Notes: generated by a model not told the origin, from the sequence alone. Positions 32,397-40,979 are shown, counted from the stretch's first letter. The stretch is DNA of 64,000 bases from Lentisalinibacter orientalis (GCF_040706535.1 NZ_JAPDRJ010000001.1:992001-1056000), one strand, 5' to 3'. Numbers and translations are program-made.

Positions 32397-33191
32397 ATGG
32401 CAGCTCCTCCCGACGACCCTCATGCCAAACCCGCGCGCGAGGCGGAGTTCCGCTTCTACGAGGAGCTGAACGACTTCCTGCCTACGGCGCGGCGCAAGCG
32501 CAGCTTCGTCCACCGCTTCACCGACACGCCCTCGGTCAAGGACACCGTCGAGGCGCTGGGCGTGCCCCACACCGAGATCGACGTGATCCTGGTCGACGGC
32601 GAGTCCGTCGACTTCGGCCACCGGCTGCGCGGCGGCGAGCGGGTGGCCGTCTATCCGGTGTTCGAGCGTCTCGACGTCTCGCCCCTGGTCCGGCTGCGCC
32701 CGGCGCCCTTGCGGGTGACGCGCTTCATCGCGGACGTGCACCTCGGCACGCTGGCCCGCTACCTCCGCCTGCTGGGTTACGACACGGTGTGGCGGAACGA
32801 CCTCGGCGACGACGAGATCATCGACCGCTCCCTCGCCGAGCACCGAATTATCCTCACGCGGGATATCGGCATCCTGCGCAACGGGCGGGTGACCCACGGC
32901 TACTGGCTGCGCGCTACAGCGCCGGCGGCCCAGCTGGAGGAGGTGGTCCGGGCCCTTCAGCTCGGCCCGGACTTCGAGCCCTACGCCCGCTGCCTGGAGT
33001 GCAACGGCGAGTGCGTGCCGATGCGCCGCCGGGAGGCCGCCCTGAGGGTCCCGCTGCAGGTATTCCTCGTCTACCGCGACTTCCGCCGCTGTACGGGCTG
33101 CGGGCGCGTCTACTGGCCGGGGTCCCACCTGGAGCGTCTGGACCGGGTCATCGAGCGGGCCCGGGCCGCGGCCGGCCCATCGCGGCAATAG
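32397..33191 (+). CDS. Mut7-C RNase-domain protein with ubiquitin-like N-terminus
   Basis: A 264-residue two-domain protein. Residues 15-95 form the ubiquitin-like Mut7-C_ub domain (EFRFYEELNDFLP...VDGESVDFGHRLRGGERVAVYP). Residues 110-255 are the Mut7-C RNase (PIN-like) domain, with RFIADVHLGTLARYLRLLGYDT and ILTRDIGILRN providing acidic residues, and a zinc knuckle of four Cys (ARCLECNG and CTGCGRVYWPGSH). The family is linked to RNA or toxin-like nuclease activity but is not well characterised in bacteria. The ATG is only 7 bp after a REP pair, so the REP's CCTCCTAC arm occupies the ribosome-site region. Confidence 0.88.
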   Translation: MAAPPDDPHAKPAREAEFRFYEELNDFLPTARRKRSFVHRFTDTPSVKDTVEALGVPHTEIDVILVDGESVDFGHRLRGGERVAVYPVFERLDVSPLVRLRPAPLRVTRFIADVHLGTLARYLRLLGYDTVWRNDLGDDEIIDRSLAEHRIILTRDIGILRNGRVTHGYWLRATAPAAQLEEVVRALQLGPDFEPYARCLECNGECVPMRRREAALRVPLQVFLVYRDFRRCTGCGRVYWPGSHLERLDRVIERARAAAGPSRQ

Positions 33192-33255
33192 GGGCAATCG
33201 CCGCGGCGGCCGGTCGTTATCGCAGTCGGCGAGGCGCTTCGCCTGGCGGTATTGC

Positions 33256-33957
33256 CTAGCGGTATTGCGGCACCACCCGCTCGAAGTAGCAGCGCGTGCC
33301 GTCGTCCAGCAGGATCGAGTTGTAGACGTTCGTCGCGCCGGTGTCCGGCGTCACGAACAGCACCTCCCCGGTCTCGGTCAGGCCCGGGCACGGGGCGGTC
33401 AGCGTCGCCTCCAGTACGAGACCGTCCTCGCCGGTGACGAGGTCCAGCGTGCGCTCGTCGACGACGTTCCAGCCGATGAACGAGCCGGCGGCCACCAGCG
33501 CGCCGGCTTCCCCACGGGATTCCGGCAGATCGGCGGCCGGACGCCGGCCGGCCCCGGCGGACAGTGCCGCGGCCTCCGCGTCGCTCAGCTCCACGATCCT
33601 GAGCGTCCAGTCCACGTCGTTGCCCGACACGCCGATGCGGAACGTGCCGCTCTCGCGGATCAACTTCGACCCGGTGCCGGTGCCGCGGAGCTGCGTAATG
33701 AAGCCGAGATACTCGCTGGTCTGCGCGTCGTACAGGTTGCTGTAGAAGGCGGCGAGCAGGGGATGCTCGCTCTCGGCCTGCCAGTCCACCCGCCAGGGGC
33801 CCTCCACCTCGAACCGGGGCGTCGTGTCCGGGCCGGAGCCGGTGAACGTCTTCACCAGATTCTCCGCCCCGGCGGGGACGACGAAGACGAGGAGCGGTAT
33901 GACGAGTGACAGCAGCGGCCATGTCCCTGGCCGTGAGGGGGTCTTGCGCGTATTCAT
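33256..33957 (-). CDS. Secreted protein of unknown function
   Basis: A 233-residue exported protein from ATG 33957 behind GGGAGGAGAC; the signal peptide spans about residues 12-35 (LLSLVIPLLVFVVPAGA). The mature part is beta-rich (LVKTFTGSGPDTTPRFEVEG, YLGFITQLRGTGTGSKLIRES, then a second domain ending CYFERVVPQYR). Two Cys (TAPCPGL and TRCYFE) may pair. The first half looks like a domain that binds or senses small ligands, but I do not recognise the family. It converges with the Mut7-C gene 64 bp away and is divergent from the metalloprotease gene, with a 300-bp spacer. Confidence 0.65.
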   Translation of the reverse strand: MNTRKTPSRPGTWPLLSLVIPLLVFVVPAGAENLVKTFTGSGPDTTPRFEVEGPWRVDWQAESEHPLLAAFYSNLYDAQTSEYLGFITQLRGTGTGSKLIRESGTFRIGVSGNDVDWTLRIVELSDAEAAALSAGAGRRPAADLPESRGEAGALVAAGSFIGWNVVDERTLDLVTGEDGLVLEATLTAPCPGLTETGEVLFVTPDTGATNVYNSILLDDGTRCYFERVVPQYR

Positions 33958-34108
33958 GTCTCCTCCCGAAACCGCCCGCGCCGGCACCGCCGCCCGCGGT
34001 GTGAGACCGGTCGCTCGCGGTCTTCCTTGCACTCATCATGCTGTGGCAAGCGCCCTTGCGGCGGCAATACGTAATGCTTGCAGCCGGCCGGATCGGCGGC
34101 AGGTGGGC

Positions 34109-34155
34109 AGGTGCCGGACCGAACTTTTGCAACTTTTCCAACCTATTCGCTCGAC
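34109..34155. repeat. 47-bp duplicated segment, intergenic copy
   Basis: Matches 35480-35526, inside the metalloprotease gene, at about 41 of 47 positions by my alignment; both hold AGGTGCCGGACCGA and AACTTTTCCAAC. It is the main feature I can see in the 300-bp spacer 33958-34257, which should also carry divergent promoters. Confidence 0.75.
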
Positions 34156-34257
34156 GGGAGACAGGGCGGCATCGCGGATACGGTTGGCGGCGATGATGAG
34201 TCAGCCGCCTTTCTCGGGCAAGATAACGCACCGGACGAAGCGACGAGAACAACGACG

Positions 34258-36759
34258 ATGACACGACGCCTCATGCCGCCAGCCCTGCTGATACTGCTGA
34301 CACTCGCGGTCCCGGCGCTCGCCGCCGGCCAGTCCGGCGACGGCCGCGCCGGAGAGACTCCGGAGGCCTTCGCGCCAGACGCATGGCAGGCGATGCCCGG
34401 CTTCATCGACATGTACTGGGACGAAGAGGGCGGCCGCCTGGTGCTCGCGCTGGATGCCTTCGGCGAACCCTTCATCTACCAGTCCTCGCTGGCCCGGGGC
34501 CTGGGCTCCAACGACATCGGTCTGGACCGGGGGCAGCTCGGGGCCACCCGCCTGGTCGAGTTCCGCCGGGTCGGTCCCCGCGTCCTGCTGGTCCAGCATA
34601 ACCTGGCCTACCGGGCCCTCGACGGTGATGCCCCGGAACGCGCCGCCACCACGGAGTCTTTCGCCACCTCGGTCCTGTGGGGCTTCGAGGTGCTGGGGGA
34701 GCGCAACGATGCGGTGTTCGTGGACGCCACCCCGTTCCTGCTCCGCGACGCTCACGGCATCGCCCGCCGCCTGGCGGACATGGAGGAGGGCACCTATGCG
34801 GTGGATGCTGACCGCTCGGCCGTCTACCTGCCACGCACGAAGGCCTTCCCGGACAACAGCGAGGCCGAGGCCATGGTCACCTTCATCGGCAAGCCGGAGG
34901 GCGAACTGCTGCCCACGGTCGCCCCGGACCCGACCAGCTTCACCGTGCACCTGCATCATTCCTTCGTGCGGCTGCCGCCGCCTGGGTACGAACCGCTGCC
35001 CTACGATCCCCGCGGGGGCATCATCGGCCTCAGCTACGGCAACGACGGTTTCATCGACTACGCATCGGAGATCGGCGAGCCCCTGCGGCTGGACTACGGC
35101 CGCCGGCACCGGCTGGAGAAGCAGGACCCGGCCGCGCCGATGAGCGAGCCGGTGGAGCCCATCGTCTACTACGTCGACCGGGGCGCGCCGGAGCCGGTAC
35201 GCAGCGCCCTGATCGAGGGCGCCGCGTGGTGGAACCAGGCCTTCGAGGCAGCGGGTTACCGCGATGCCTTCCGGGTGGAACTGCTGCCGGAGGACGCGGA
35301 CCCCATGGACGTGCGCTACAGCGTCATACAGTGGGTGCACCGCACCACCCGCGGCTGGTCCTACGGCGCCTCCGTTCTCGACCCCCGCACCGGCGAGATC
35401 ATCAAGGGCCACGTCACCCTCGGATCGCTGCGCGTACGCCAGGACTACCTCCTCGCGGAGGGCCTGCTGGCACCGTATGAGGTGCCGGACCGAGCTTTCG
35501 AAACTTTTCCAACTTATTCCCCGGACGACGACCCCATGCTCGCCATGGCCCTCGCCCGCATCCGCCAGCTCTCCGCCCACGAGGTCGGCCACACCCTCGG
35601 CATCGAGCACAACTTCGCCGCCAGCACCCAGGACCGGGCCTCGGTCATGGACTACCCCTTCCCGCTGATCCGCCTTACCGAAGAGGGCGACATCGATCTC
35701 TCCGCCGCCTACGACACCGGCATCGGCGCATGGGACGAGCGCGCCATCCTCTATGCCTACCAGGACTTCCCGCCAGGCGCCGACGCCGCAGCCGAACGCG
35801 ATCGCATCCTGGCGGAGACCGCCGCCCGCTACGCCTACGTCGCCGACGAGGACGCCCGCGGCACCGGCACGCCGCACCCGGACGGCAATCTCTGGGACAA
35901 CGGCGCCGACGCCATCGCCGAACTCGAACACCTCCTGCGCGTCCGCGACGTCGTGCTCGAGCGCTTCGGCGAGCGCAACATCCGCCCCGGCCGCCCCTGG
36001 GCGACGCTGGAGGAGGTGCTCGTACCCATGTACCTCCTGCACCGCTACCAGATCCGCGCGGTCTCCAAACTCATCGGCGGCCGCTACTTCGACTACGCCC
36101 TGCGAGGCGACGGCCAGCGCATCACCGCCGAGGTGCCCGCTGAGCGCCAGCGCGCCGCCATCGACGCCCTCATCGCACTGCTCGACCCCGCCGTCCTGCG
36201 CCTGCCGGACCGCATCGTCGAGCTGATCCCGCGACGGCCGCCCGGCTACGCCCCGAACCGCGAACTCTTCCCGCGCGAGACCGGCAACACCTTCGACCCG
36301 GTGGGGCCGGCCGAAAGCGCCGTCGCCCTCACCCTGGCCGCGTTGCTCGACCCCGCTCGCGCCGCCCGCCTGGAGCGCCAGCATGCGGCGGACGCGGACC
36401 TGCCCGGTTTCGCCGAGCTGGTCGACGCCGTGCTGGAAGCCACCTGGTATGCAGACCGCCGCGATCGCATGGAGGGCCTCATCCACCGGCGCACCAACCG
36501 CCAGACGCTGCACGCTCTCATGCGCCTGGCTGCCGACGAGGACGCCGACCCCGCCGTGCGCATGCTCGCCACCGGCGCCATAGACAATCTCGACGACTGG
36601 CTCGAAGACCGCCTGGATGGCCGCATGGATGCGCGCTGGCGGGCCGCCTGCACCGCCGCCCGTCAGGACATCGAGCGTTTCGGCGACGACCCGGCCTACG
36701 TCGAACAGCTGCCCGAGACCACGGTGCCGCCCGGCTCGCCCATCGGCGACGGCTACTGA
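34258..36759 (+). CDS. Secreted zinc-dependent metalloprotease (DUF5117/DUF4953 type)
   Basis: An 833-residue exported protein. I start at ATG 34258 (MTRRLMPPALLIL; signal to about residue 22), not at the in-frame ATG 34078, since the extra residues would be repeat-derived. The N-terminal half holds a DUF5117-like domain (FIYQSSLARGLGSNDIGLDRGQ) and the C-terminal half a zincin with HEVGHTLGIEHNFAAS, the extended HExxHxxGxxH zinc site (about residue 442), followed by the Met-turn ASVMDYPFP. The family is common in free-living bacteria; substrates are unknown. A 47-bp segment just before the zinc site (VPDRAFETFPTYS) duplicates the upstream spacer and looks like an in-frame insertion. Confidence 0.87.
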   Translation: MTRRLMPPALLILLTLAVPALAAGQSGDGRAGETPEAFAPDAWQAMPGFIDMYWDEEGGRLVLALDAFGEPFIYQSSLARGLGSNDIGLDRGQLGATRLVEFRRVGPRVLLVQHNLAYRALDGDAPERAATTESFATSVLWGFEVLGERNDAVFVDATPFLLRDAHGIARRLADMEEGTYAVDADRSAVYLPRTKAFPDNSEAEAMVTFIGKPEGELLPTVAPDPTSFTVHLHHSFVRLPPPGYEPLPYDPRGGIIGLSYGNDGFIDYASEIGEPLRLDYGRRHRLEKQDPAAPMSEPVEPIVYYVDRGAPEPVRSALIEGAAWWNQAFEAAGYRDAFRVELLPEDADPMDVRYSVIQWVHRTTRGWSYGASVLDPRTGEIIKGHVTLGSLRVRQDYLLAEGLLAPYEVPDRAFETFPTYSPDDDPMLAMALARIRQLSAHEVGHTLGIEHNFAASTQDRASVMDYPFPLIRLTEEGDIDLSAAYDTGIGAWDERAILYAYQDFPPGADAAAERDRILAETAARYAYVADEDARGTGTPHPDGNLWDNGADAIAELEHLLRVRDVVLERFGERNIRPGRPWATLEEVLVPMYLLHRYQIRAVSKLIGGRYFDYALRGDGQRITAEVPAERQRAAIDALIALLDPAVLRLPDRIVELIPRRPPGYAPNRELFPRETGNTFDPVGPAESAVALTLAALLDPARAARLERQHAADADLPGFAELVDAVLEATWYADRRDRMEGLIHRRTNRQTLHALMRLAADEDADPAVRMLATGAIDNLDDWLEDRLDGRMDARWRAACTAARQDIERFGDDPAYVEQLPETTVPPGSPIGDGY
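35480..35526. repeat. 47-bp duplicated segment, coding copy
   Basis: In-frame copy of 34109-34155, coding for EVPDRAFETFPTYSPD about 30 residues before the zinc motif of the metalloprotease. Its AT-richer content stands out from the gene around it. Confidence 0.75.
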
Positions 36760-36772
36760 CCGGATCGGCCGC

Positions 36773-37306
36773 TCAGGACAGCCGGAGTCCGTACTCGGCT
36801 TCCAGCCGGGTATGGTTCGACCAGAACGAGGGCGGCGGGGCACTGCCCGCCAGCGCCGCCAGTATGTCGAGGTGGGCATGCCAGCCGGCGGCGGCACCCA
36901 GCAGGTCGCCGCGCGCGGCCAGTCCGGTCTCGGTCAGCCTCAGCAGCGTCTCGCCGCCCCGCGGCTCCAGCTCGAACGTCACTATGCTCGGCGGCCCGTG
37001 ATCCGACGGCCACTCGAGGACCAGGCGCGACGGTGCGTCCACCTCCAGCACGCGGCCCTCGAGCCGCGCCTCCCCGGACAGCGACCGGTACTTCTCCGGC
37101 GGCCCGTCGCCGGGCCGGCAGAGATCCCCGTTCCGGAACACGAACTCGGCCCGCCCACCCGCGCGCAGCTCGAACTCGCCGTCCGCGAGCCACCGCGAGC
37201 GCTTCTCCGCATCCACCAGGTACTGCCAGACCAAGTCGGCCGGCGCGCGCAGCAGCCGCTCGAAGCGGATACAGCCCGGCGCATGGCATTCACCGTACTC
37301 GTTCAT
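36773..37306 (-). CDS. SRPBCC/AHSA1 domain protein
   Basis: A 177-residue cytoplasmic START-like protein of the AHSA1 (Aha1 C-terminal-like) group: IRFERLLRAPADLVWQYLVD at the N-terminus, SRWLADGEFELRAGG, RLVLEWPSD and a C-terminal helix (AGWHAHLDILAALAG). These proteins have a deep hydrophobic cavity; function is mostly unknown. The gene begins 3 bp after the stop of an ArsR-family regulator on the same strand, a very common pairing in proteobacteria, so the two are almost surely co-transcribed and co-regulated. It converges on the metalloprotease gene with 13 bp between stops. Confidence 0.9.
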   Translation of the reverse strand: MNEYGECHAPGCIRFERLLRAPADLVWQYLVDAEKRSRWLADGEFELRAGGRAEFVFRNGDLCRPGDGPPEKYRSLSGEARLEGRVLEVDAPSRLVLEWPSDHGPPSIVTFELEPRGGETLLRLTETGLAARGDLLGAAAGWHAHLDILAALAGSAPPPSFWSNHTRLEAEYGLRLS

Positions 37307-37309
37307 GCT

Positions 37310-37648
37310 TCACTCCCCCGTGTTGTGCCCGTCCGCGGCGATCGCCTCTTCCAGGGCATCCAGCCGTCCGGCCCAGAATCGCCGCCGCTCCTCTATCCAT
37401 GCCGCGGCCGCATCCAGCGGCGCGGGATCCAGCGACAGAAAATGCTCGCGCCCGGCCCGCCGCCGGCGCACCAGGCCGGCGCGCTCCAGCAGCCGGATGT
37501 GCTTCGAGACGGAGTTGAGCGAGATGTCGAACGGCGCGGCCAGGTCGGTCACCCGTGCCTCGCCCGCCTCGAGACGCTGAAGGATGCGTCTTCGCACCGG
37601 GTCCGCGAGGGCGATCATCGTGTTGTCCAGAACGTCGTTGGTTCGCAT
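37310..37648 (-). CDS. ArsR/SmtB-family transcriptional regulator
   Basis: A 112-residue winged-helix protein: MIALADPVRRRILQRLEAG, then VTDLAAPFDISLNSVSKHIRLLERAGLV as recognition helix region and RRRRAGREHFLSL as wing. The metal-binding ELCVCDL motif of classical ArsR is replaced by RVTDLAAPF without Cys, so it is of the metal-independent sort that controls SRPBCC genes. I use ATG 37648; a longer frame to 37702 would run into the AT-rich promoter. It probably represses its own operon. The AT-rich run upstream contains the palindrome TTAATTAA (37653-37660), a candidate for its operator. Confidence 0.88.
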   Translation of the reverse strand: MRTNDVLDNTMIALADPVRRRILQRLEAGEARVTDLAAPFDISLNSVSKHIRLLERAGLVRRRRAGREHFLSLDPAPLDAAAAWIEERRRFWAGRLDALEEAIAADGHNTGE

Positions 37649-37649
37649 C

Positions 37650-37690
37650 GTTTTAATTAATACTTTTCGGTGAATAATAGGGCCGACACT
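37650..37690 (-). promoter_or_regulatory. AT-rich promoter/operator region of the ArsR-SRPBCC operon
   Basis: A markedly AT-rich stretch right before the regulator's ATG, including TTAATTAA (37653-37660) and, on the minus strand, TATTAAT as possible -10. Exact -35 is unclear. Autoregulation by the ArsR protein is inferred. Confidence 0.35.
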
Positions 37691-37763
37691 CGCTTGCGTC
37701 AATGCCGGCGGGCTGCCGTCGCTCTGCTATCCTGCCGGCTCCGCTGACTGTGGGAGCCGCACC

Positions 37764-38183
37764 ATGACCGGATACATCGACCCGGAACGCGATCAGTTCG
37801 AGGCCTTCAAGGATCTGCCCCGGGATCAACCCATACTGATGCTGAACTTCCTGCGCTTCCGCGACAAAGCCGCCTACCCGGACGGCCGCGAGGCCACCGG
37901 CGCCGAGGCTTACGCCGCCTACGGCCGGGACAGCGGCCCGATCTTCCGCCGCGTGGGCGGGGAGATCGTCTGGCGGGCGAAGCCGGAGCTGATGGTGATC
38001 GGCCCCTCGGACAAGCACTGGGACCTGGTGTTCGTGGCCCGCTATCCGACGGCCGGCGCCTTCCTGGAGATGGTCACCGACCCGGACTACCGGAAGGCCG
38101 TGAAGCACCGCCAGGCCGCGGTGGCCGACAGCCGGCTCATCCGCATGAGCGAGGCGGACGAGGGCGAGGGCTTCGGCGGCTGA
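37764..38183 (+). CDS. DUF1330 domain protein
   Basis: A 139-residue soluble protein of the DUF1330 family (dimeric alpha/beta-barrel fold): QPILMLNFLRFRDKAAYPDG, GAEAYAAYGRDSGPIFRRVGG, WDLVFVARYPTAGAFLEMV and DPDYRKAVKHRQAAVADSRL. Members are small ferredoxin-like proteins without assigned enzymatic role. Divergent from the ArsR operon with 115 bp between, convergent with the MAPEG gene. GGGAGCC before the ATG serves as a weak ribosome site. Confidence 0.87.
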   Translation: MTGYIDPERDQFEAFKDLPRDQPILMLNFLRFRDKAAYPDGREATGAEAYAAYGRDSGPIFRRVGGEIVWRAKPELMVIGPSDKHWDLVFVARYPTAGAFLEMVTDPDYRKAVKHRQAAVADSRLIRMSEADEGEGFGG

Positions 38184-38219
38184 TCCATCGGGGCTGCTTC
38201 CCAGGGACTGCTTGAGACG

Positions 38220-38247
38220 GCCTGCGTTACAGTGCCTGCGTTACAGG
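38220..38247. repeat. 14-bp tandem duplication at the MAPEG gene 3' end
   Basis: gcctgcgttacagt (38220-38233) is followed by gcctgcgttacagg (38234-38247). The stop codon of the MAPEG gene (TAA on the minus strand, 38241-38243) lies inside the second copy, so the duplication adds a spare stop-like site beyond the gene. Confidence 0.6.
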
Positions 38248-38663
38248 GCGCGGGCGACCACGATGCCGCCCATGGCCACCATGCACACCAGCTGCACAAG
38301 AAAGAACGCGAATCGCAGCCCCGCGGTGAACTCGCCGGGCTTTGTGCCGATGTGCAGCAGCGTCTGGCACACCCGCGCGACGATCAGCACGATCGCCAGC
38401 AGGTCGAGACTCGGCCCGGTCGTGCCGCTGGCCACCAGCGCCACCACGATCGCTCCGTAGACCGGCAGATTCTCCACGCAGTTCATGTGCGCCCGCATCG
38501 CGCGGCGATACCAGTCGCTGCCCTGGGGCACGTCCGGATTCCATTCGCTGAGGGACGCCCGCCCGGTCAGTATGTGGCCCCACCGGTACAGGCCGACGGT
38601 GGCGGTCAGTGTCAGCAGCGTCCAACCGGCGAAGGCGAGCAATACCCATACGGGGACAGTCAT
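38241..38663 (-). CDS. MAPEG family membrane protein
   Basis: A 140-residue protein with four hydrophobic segments typical of MAPEG (membrane-associated eicosanoid and glutathione metabolism) proteins. The loop ending in AMRAHMNCVENLPVYGAIV contains the characteristic Glu-Asn-Leu-Pro motif. Bacterial homologues may act as glutathione transferases or peroxidases in the membrane; no substrate can be given. The ATG at 38663 (MTVPVWVLL) starts directly at the first helix; upstream in-frame ATGs overlap the divergent promoter region and are rejected. Confidence 0.87.
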   Translation of the reverse strand: MTVPVWVLLAFAGWTLLTLTATVGLYRWGHILTGRASLSEWNPDVPQGSDWYRRAMRAHMNCVENLPVYGAIVVALVASGTTGPSLDLLAIVLIVARVCQTLLHIGTKPGEFTAGLRFAFFLVQLVCMVAMGGIVVARAL

Positions 38664-38681
38664 GGTCGGACTCCTGTGGCT

Positions 38682-38699
38682 TGCGGATACATGTCCGCA
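38682..38699. promoter_or_regulatory. 18-bp inverted repeat in divergent promoter region
   Basis: TGCGGA-TACATG-TCCGCA lies 19 bp from the MAPEG start in the 178-bp spacer between the divergent MAPEG and DUF1326 genes. Its size suits a dimeric repressor, which could control both directions. Confidence 0.4.
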
Positions 38700-38841
38700 G
38701 GCTAACATCCGGCGCCGGCCCGTTTGACCCGCCCGACGGCGCGGCGTTAGCCTCGGGCCATACATACGCAAATCCGCGTAATCCGTCGCGGGACTCACCT
38801 GCCCAGGCGCGGTTCCCGCGACGCGCGGGGGAGAGATTCAA

Positions 38842-39456
38842 ATGCCCTATCACCTGGAAGGCGACCTCCTCGAGGTCTGCACCTGCGAAACGCTGTGTCC
38901 GTGCTGGGTGGGCGAGAACCCGGACGGCGGCACCTGCGATTCCTCGCTGGCCTACCACATCCGCAGCGGCGAGATCGACGGCGTGGATGTCTCCGGCCTG
39001 ACCTGGGTCGGCGTGGTCCACATCCCCGGCAACGTGTTCGATGGCAACTGGCGGGAGATCGCGTATCTGAACGACACGGCCACCGACGAGCAGGAGGCCG
39101 CGCTGCGCCGCGTCTTCCTCGGCGAAGCCGGCGGGCCCATCGCCGACCTCGCGCAGCTGGTGAGCGAGCTCATCGACGTGCGCCGGGCGCCGATCGTCTG
39201 CGACGTGGAAGAGGGCAAGGGCCGGTTCAGCATCGGTGACGTCGTCGAGGCGGATCTCGAGCCCTACGTGGGCCCGAGCGGCGAGCCGACCAAACTGGTG
39301 GGTTCCGTCTTCTCGACCATCCCGGGCTCGCCTGCCTACGTCGGCAAGGCGACCCGCTACCGCCAGAAGAGCGAGGAGCTGGGCCAGGACATCGATATCT
39401 CGGGCCACAACGCGATATCCGGGCCGTTCGTGTTCGACTACGACGAGGCCGCCTGA
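38842..39456 (+). CDS. DUF1326 domain protein with Cys-rich N-terminus
   Basis: A 204-residue soluble protein of DUF1326. The N-terminus carries a cluster of cysteines (C13, C15, C19, C21, C32 in EVCTCETLCPCWVGENPDGGTC) that could hold a metal, copper or zinc being most likely. The rest is an alpha/beta domain with LVGSVFSTIPGSPAYVGKATRYR near the end. The gene after it encodes DUF2182, the usual genomic partner, and then a dihaem cytochrome and a ZIP-type carrier follow on the same strand. Family function is not established; metal capture or delivery to the membrane partner is my inference. GGGGGAGAG precedes the ATG. Confidence 0.88.
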   Translation: MPYHLEGDLLEVCTCETLCPCWVGENPDGGTCDSSLAYHIRSGEIDGVDVSGLTWVGVVHIPGNVFDGNWREIAYLNDTATDEQEAALRRVFLGEAGGPIADLAQLVSELIDVRRAPIVCDVEEGKGRFSIGDVVEADLEPYVGPSGEPTKLVGSVFSTIPGSPAYVGKATRYRQKSEELGQDIDISGHNAISGPFVFDYDEAA

Positions 39457-39507
39457 CCCGGCGGCAGCGCGTGCGCCCGCGGCAGGGCGCCGCGGCTTGG
39501 TCGTCGC

Positions 39508-40275
39508 ATGTACCCGAACACCCGCTATCAGAGCTGGCTCGCGGTCTCGCTCGGCGGGACCGTCGCGGTCGCCTGGGCGCTGCTGTGGTGGCTGGAACGG
39601 ACTCCCTGGGGCGCCCTGTTCCACGCCCACGGCGGCGCGCACGCCCATGCCGGCCATGCCCTGCCGCTGCCAGTGACGGCCGCCGCATTCGTGGTCGGCT
39701 GGACACTCATGACGGTGGCCATGATGCTGCCGAGCACGTTCCCCCTGGCGGAGATATTCCGCCGGCTGGTGCGCCGCCGCCGGCACGCGGCGGCCCTGGT
39801 CGGCGTCTTCACCGTCGGCTATCTGGTCGTGTGGGCGATCCTCGGCGCGCTCGTCTTTGCCGCGGGCCGGGCGTTCGGCCTGCTGGAGCTGTCGCTTCCG
39901 GCCTGGGCGCCCGCCGCCGGCCTGTTCCTGCTGGCCGGCGCCTTCCAGTTCTCCGCGTTGAAGTACCGCTGCCTGGAGCAGTGCCGTGCCCCGCTGGGCT
40001 TCGTGCTGTCGCGCTGGAGCGCGAACGCGGGAGATGCGCGTCGGACCTGGCGCATCGGCGTCGACCACGGGGTGTTCTGCGCCGGCTGCTGCTGGGCGCT
40101 GATGCTGCTCATGTTCGCCGCGGCCAGCGCGAATCTCCTGTGGATGTTCGTGCTGGGGCTGATCATGGCGGTGGAGAAGAACGCGAGCTGGGGCCGGCGC
40201 ATCGGCGAGCCGCTGGGCGCGGTGCTGCTGCTCGCCGGCGGAGGCATCGCCGCCGCCGGCCTGGCGGCTTCCTGA
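39508..40275 (+). CDS. DUF2182 integral membrane protein (predicted metal-binding)
   Basis: A 255-residue inner-membrane protein with six or seven helices (about residues 10-28, 58-78, 95-118, 130-150, 190-208, 210-225, 232-250). A His-rich loop HAHGGAHAHAGHALPLP (residues 39-55), the helix WTLMTVAMMLPSTFPLAEIF, paired Cys in KYRCLEQCRAP and the late motif HGVFCAGCCWALMLLMF are typical of DUF2182, annotated as predicted metal-binding. The Met/Cys/His content fits copper. It follows the DUF1326 gene after 51 bp. Confidence 0.87.
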   Translation: MYPNTRYQSWLAVSLGGTVAVAWALLWWLERTPWGALFHAHGGAHAHAGHALPLPVTAAAFVVGWTLMTVAMMLPSTFPLAEIFRRLVRRRRHAAALVGVFTVGYLVVWAILGALVFAAGRAFGLLELSLPAWAPAAGLFLLAGAFQFSALKYRCLEQCRAPLGFVLSRWSANAGDARRTWRIGVDHGVFCAGCCWALMLLMFAAASANLLWMFVLGLIMAVEKNASWGRRIGEPLGAVLLLAGGGIAAAGLAAS

Positions 40276-40360
40276 GCGCGTGCCGCGTCATCCCCTTATT
40301 CCCCGGCGCTCTTTCACTGCCTAAAGTCTCACAAGGGAAGCAACGTCTCGGGGGTGAGGC

Positions 40361-40960
40361 ATGAAACAGCAATTCCGCTTCTGCCTGCTCGCACTGTTCG
40401 TTCTGCCGGCTATCGCAACGGCCCGGCCCGACGCGGTGGACACCTGCGCCGAATGTCACGGCGCGGACGGCATGGGCAAGGGCGATCCCATGATTCCCGT
40501 GCTCGCCGGCATACCCGCCGGGCACATCGAGGAGGCCGTCTTCGCCTATATCGACGGCGCCCGGCGCTGCGTGCGGGAGCCGAAGATGTGCGAGACGGTG
40601 GCAGAGCTCGACGAGGACACGGTGTTCGCCATCGCCAACTACTACGGCGCCAAGGAGCGCCAGGCGCTCGACCAGGCCTTCGACGAGGCACTGGCCGAGG
40701 AGGGCGCCGCGCTGCACCGCCAGCACTGCGGGGCCTGCCATGCACGGCCGGACAGCCGGCAGGCTGGGTTCGCCATCGGCATACCGCTGCACGGTCAGCG
40801 CAAGGATTATCTGCGCTTCGCCATCGAGGCCTATCTCGCCGGCGACCGGGAAGCCCTGCTGCCGGCCATGGCCCACGAGCTGGCCGAGCTCGAGCCGGGC
40901 GACATCGGCGCCCTGGTGAACTACTACGCGAGCTACCGTCCCGCCGACGCGGCGGAGTAG
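40361..40960 (+). CDS. Dihaem cytochrome c (c4-like)
   Basis: A 199-residue periplasmic protein: signal peptide to about residue 21 (AIATA), then two class I cytochrome domains. Haem sites are C29-x-x-C32-H33 (CAECH) and C123-x-x-C126-H127 (CGACH); distal Met candidates are in GDPMIPVLAG and LLPAMAHELAEL. The arrangement is that of cytochrome c4, which carries electrons to terminal oxidases. The first domain contains two extra Cys (ARRCVREPKMCETV) that may form a disulphide. It lies between the DUF2182 and ZIP-like genes on the same strand; a link to redox control of a metal is possible but not shown. Confidence 0.88.
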   Translation: MKQQFRFCLLALFVLPAIATARPDAVDTCAECHGADGMGKGDPMIPVLAGIPAGHIEEAVFAYIDGARRCVREPKMCETVAELDEDTVFAIANYYGAKERQALDQAFDEALAEEGAALHRQHCGACHARPDSRQAGFAIGIPLHGQRKDYLRFAIEAYLAGDREALLPAMAHELAELEPGDIGALVNYYASYRPADAAE

Positions 40961-40979
40961 GCCCTCGGGGAACAGCCCG

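Noticed and set aside
34078..34257. Longer N-terminus for the metalloprotease from ATG 34078
   Set aside because: The extra residues include the duplicated 47-bp segment and lack a signal peptide; ATG 34258 gives a clean signal sequence.
34201..36897. 898-codon minus-strand frame opposite the metalloprotease
   Set aside because: Shadow frame without signal, domain or ribosome site; the zinc motif is on the plus strand.
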